A DNA stretch of 28,406 bases, from contig CAJNOQ010001802.1 of NCBI GenBank assembly GCA_905250885.1, positions 1-28,406 on the forward strand, in the 5' to 3' direction. Made by a program: the position numbers and the translations under genes. This document shows, piece by piece, positions 25,142 to 28,406 of the stretch. Position 1 is the first letter of the stretch, and each line of letters starts with the position of its first letter. The notes beneath the pieces were generated by a model. It saw nothing but the letters and a program-made list of their open reading frames with translations, had not been told where the DNA came from and did not search any database. Source of the stretch: Didymodactylos carnosus. Its lineage: Eukaryota; Rotifera; Eurotatoria; Philodinida; Philodinidae.

Positions 25142-28100
25142 CAGGCCTATTCGATCTGGTGAGATCGTTATCTGTCTGTCTCTTGTAGTAAACGAATACT
25201 GTTACTTATTTCGTTTGTTGATATTTATGTTAGATGCATAGAGCCAATGCCCATTACTCGTCGAAAATACTGTTTTTTTTCCCAGTTTTCACATATGTGG
25301 TAGATTATAGGATTTTGAACAACTTTGTCATTTAGTATAGCATCGAAATTGGCTTCTGAGAGACGGCGAAGATTTATTTCTGTTTATCCGTGCCATTTAC
25401 ACGAGATTATCATAATTACCCCATGAAAAATAGTTGTGTTATCATAATTACCCCAAAGAAGAAAAATGAAAAAGATGACTATGTCTTTTACTTTTCGTAA
25501 TTTTTAATTAACTAATTTAGATTAAGTCCAAATGACTGCCAATTCATACGGGAGATAGAGCAGAAAATTCTCTACAAGATGGTGTAATTTTTAGTCAGTT
25601 TATTCTAAGTTTCCTGTTGAAATTAAATGGTTTAAGTTCATTTCAGCTATTTTGGTTGTAGTTATCATAATTACCCGATGAAAAATAGCTGTGTTATCAC
25701 AATTCTCCCAAATGTGGGAATTATGATAATTCTAAACTTATTCACTGGAAATCGATTAGAACTAATTAATGTTAATGAATTTTAGAAAAAAATTTACATC
25801 AGTAGATAGCTAAGAGTCAGCTCTATCTACCTGCGTAATACTGATTTTCTCCGGTGAAAAATGACTTAAATATGCTGGAAAATATCTGGAAAGTTTTAGG
25901 CGATTATCAGAATTACCCCATTTGACTCTACTTGTTTTGAATAATCTTCTACATTTTTGGCAGATATTGCGGAACATCAGATCTTGCACAAATCTTACGT
26001 TTTGGATTGTCAAAGTGTTTCTAGGATGCTTACGTTCGATCGAAGGTGATACTTAGATGTTGTCTTATTACTACGTTTTTTGTCTAACTTGTAATCTGTC
26101 AGAGATTTGTCTTCTCCCATAAAGAGAGTGTCATAAAGTGGATCATCCTTAATTCTTCTTATAATTCAAGTTTCAATGACCGGCATCAAAGAACATCAAC
26201 TCATTAATCGATTCTTGCAACCTTACGAACAAATTTTTTGTTTTATTTTGCGTCGCTGCTTAATGATGTATCATCAGCGAAAAGGTTACTGCTGCATTTC
26301 AAAATACAATAATGAATAAAGTAGACATTAATAATGAAGGAGAGGATTTTTTCAGAGTACCTTGTAGAAAGAAGGGTAAATTTCGTTGATGTTGTACGTT
26401 CTTATATTCAATGAGTAGTTTGATGATCATTCAAAAACTGAAAAATCCATATCCAAACTAGCTTTTGACATCCTTACAGTACCCCGAATTTATTCACTCT
26501 TGACTCATAAACAGAAAGAGCAGGCTTTTGGTTGATTCAAGAGATATAGACAGCTCAAAAAGCGTGGTGAACTAGCGAACACAAGCATCTAACATTGCAT
26601 AGAATGACGAATTAGAACTATTTTAAGAGTCACTTTAACTGTCACTTTTGTACTAAATTTTCTAAACGTAGAGACGTTTGCCTCAAGTTTCTTTCACTTC
26701 TTTATCTGCATCGAAGTGTTAATGTTACGCGATGGGTCTCAGCTTGTACATATCTTCGAAACATTTATTGAATGTATTCACTTTTGCTTGACAGAATGAT
26801 GTTTTATTTCATAATCTAGTTCATGTCGTAGCTCACAATGTGTAACAGCTTGCACCTTTATACTAGCTTAAGTATATATACTTAAGACATTATTCTTCTT
26901 AACGCCATGTAACACATTTATCTGATCAAGAACGCAGAAAGACGTATCATACAATGATGATGTAACAAATATTTTAATTTTTAATGGTACATAATTATAT
27001 GAATGATTTGACTAATTTTTTATTGTTGAATGATAACTACTTCGTTGCTCTCAAAGAAGATACTTATGTCTCTAATAGCTGTGAGAGATTAGCCATGTTT
27101 TTCATCTAAGTTTGAAGATTTTGTAGCCACTGCTGAGAATAATATTACTTTTTGGCTAGTTCAAGCTATGGTTAAACTGACACATTCAAGTGGTTCACCA
27201 GTATTTTACTGTACATCAAAATATGTACATACAGTTAGTCAATTTCTTGTCAATCTTGTTTTAAGATCTACCGGTCAACGTTCAGCCATTTGGAAGTCAA
27301 ACAACATTGTGGGATAAACAATCATACTTCAGATTTCAAGACAATATAATTTCGATTTACTATAAAATATCTTATAGAAACTTCATTCCAAGAAAGGAGG
27401 AGTGTGGTGCTAGTTAGACTCTACTAACAGCCTCACAAAACAACACCTAATTCGGTTCTACCAGTAGCAACAATCATTATTATTGTAACAATAATTGGAA
27501 TTACACTGTCAAAAAAAGGTATGTTCATAAACGACTCCACTGACTACAAAATGTGTCCACAGTGCGTTTTGACGGCACGTCATGTGCATTTTCTCATCTT
27601 TTTACTATTAGTCACCCTAATGTCTTCAAAAAAACACCTCTTTAAGTCACTATTTTTTTTGAAAAAGATAGCTAAGGTGATAGACATTACTAATACACCA
27701 AAAATGCACAATGCACTACGATCAAGACACCTAGTCGCCCACCAGTCACGGATAAATCATGTAGTCACATTCAAGGCAACAAAAATGCGTCGAAACTGTT
27801 GTTAGACACAGAATTATCCTGATACCTAGTCAAGAAATCTCTAGGAAGAGAAATGAAGAGATAAGTTTTTCCAGAAAAGTGTCCTATCTGCATTGTTTCT
27901 TTGGCCACTATAATGACTATTATACTCTTGAACAGACGATTTCTAATCTGTTACTTGTTTATTTAATTATGTTAGATTCCTTCAAGTCAAACAAGGTGCC
28001 CGCAATTCAAAAATGCAGCACTATCTTAGCTTTCGGTCGAAAGCTACATATTCAGATACTCCTGACTGCGCTGATCCTGAATATCACCTTTTCATTCGAA

Positions 28101-28406
28101 TTTGATCAAGTTTTTGTGGAGAAATTCTCAAAATACTAAGAACACCGAGAAAACAAAAAATTTGCATTACTCAGAGAAAACTTAAAATTTTGTCCCCTTC
28201 CGTTCACTGTAATTTTTGGAATTTGATATATTTGGATTCCTCATCAAAAACTGAGTCTAATCGTGTACCTTCGAGTCATAAAAAACAAAATACCTGTGTT
28301 CCACAATTTTGACAAGAGTAAGCATTCCAAAAAATGAGCTACCTCTCTCGCAAACCTATCTCCTCCCTGGTTTTGAAACTTTTCTCCGATCGTCATACGT
28401 CACTCG
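25142..28406. other. 3.3-kb gene-less stretch to the window end
   Basis: No gene was recognised on either strand. A 50-codon frame without ATG (27265-27417), frames at 27521-27805 and 27879-28139, and minus-strand 25810-26013 show no known motif. The stretch contains the TTATCATAATTACCCC repeats (25407-25919) and two short palindromes: 26867-26886 (cttaagtatatatacttaag) and attattgtaacaataat near 27476. Confidence 0.45.
25407..25919. repeat. Dispersed TTATCATAATTACCCC motif family
   Basis: Exact or near copies lie at 25407-25422, 25439-25454, 25662-25677, 25694-25709 (diverged) and 25904-25919; an inverted partial copy is at 25716-25729. Copies 1-2 and 3-4 are each spaced exactly 32 bp with the same linker (tgaaaaatag(t/c)tgtg). 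A ~48-bp unit has therefore been duplicated 255 bp apart. Confidence 0.7.

Noticed and set aside
27265..27417. 50-codon open stretch without ATG
   Set aside because: Unrecognised and without convincing splice sites; could be an old relic but cannot be supported.
27521..27805. 94-codon frame, and a weak inverted similarity inside it
   Set aside because: The pairing is too imperfect to call an element and the peptide is unrecognised.

Overview
The window is nuclear DNA of an animal. Two genes, fimbrin/plastin and beta-tubulin, are split by many GT-AG introns and encode metazoan-type cytoskeletal proteins. The DNA is AT-rich and crowded with short fold-back (inverted-repeat) elements. I infer a small invertebrate, possibly a bdelloid rotifer, from the mix of very short (50-80 nt) and longer introns, the dense small transposon relics and the style of the zinc-finger remnant near 16.5 kb. 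That assignment is tentative: no telomere repeat or spliced-leader sequence confirms it.

Layout. 1-467: 3' end of an unrecognised gene whose stop codon lies inside the left arm of a perfect 101-bp inverted repeat (element 456-1075, with an N and poly-G/poly-C runs inside). 1076-3300: non-coding DNA with a 122-bp TA-flanked MITE (1899-2020) and a 378-bp fold-back element (2361-2738). 3458-4285: intronless sterol/fatty-acid hydroxylase (methylsterol monooxygenase-like), plus strand. 4300-8000: no gene; a ~1.35-kb inverted-repeat element (6252-7606) with a 316-bp hairpin nested in it. 8010-13384: complete 14-exon fimbrin/plastin gene, plus strand, 649 codons. 13490-17650: gene-poor, with a small hairpin MITE and a frameshifted zinc-finger remnant (16523-16822). 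17656-22177: complete 8-exon beta-tubulin gene, minus strand, 446 codons; its large fourth intron holds a 170-bp hAT-type MITE with an 8-bp target duplication. 22366-23174: large fold-back element just upstream of the tubulin start. 23735-24963: 5'-truncated, broken non-LTR retrotransposon (reverse transcriptase C-terminal half, minus strand), abutted by a 173-bp hairpin MITE. 25142-28406: no gene found, but a family of six TTATCATAATTACCCC-type motifs.

The genes form no pathway or operon. Fimbrin (actin bundling) and beta-tubulin (microtubules) are both housekeeping cytoskeletal genes; the hydroxylase belongs to ER lipid metabolism. The notable aspect is the number and variety of inverted-repeat elements, several of them nested, together with degenerate EF-hands in the fimbrin. 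I found no convincing previously undescribed multi-gene system.
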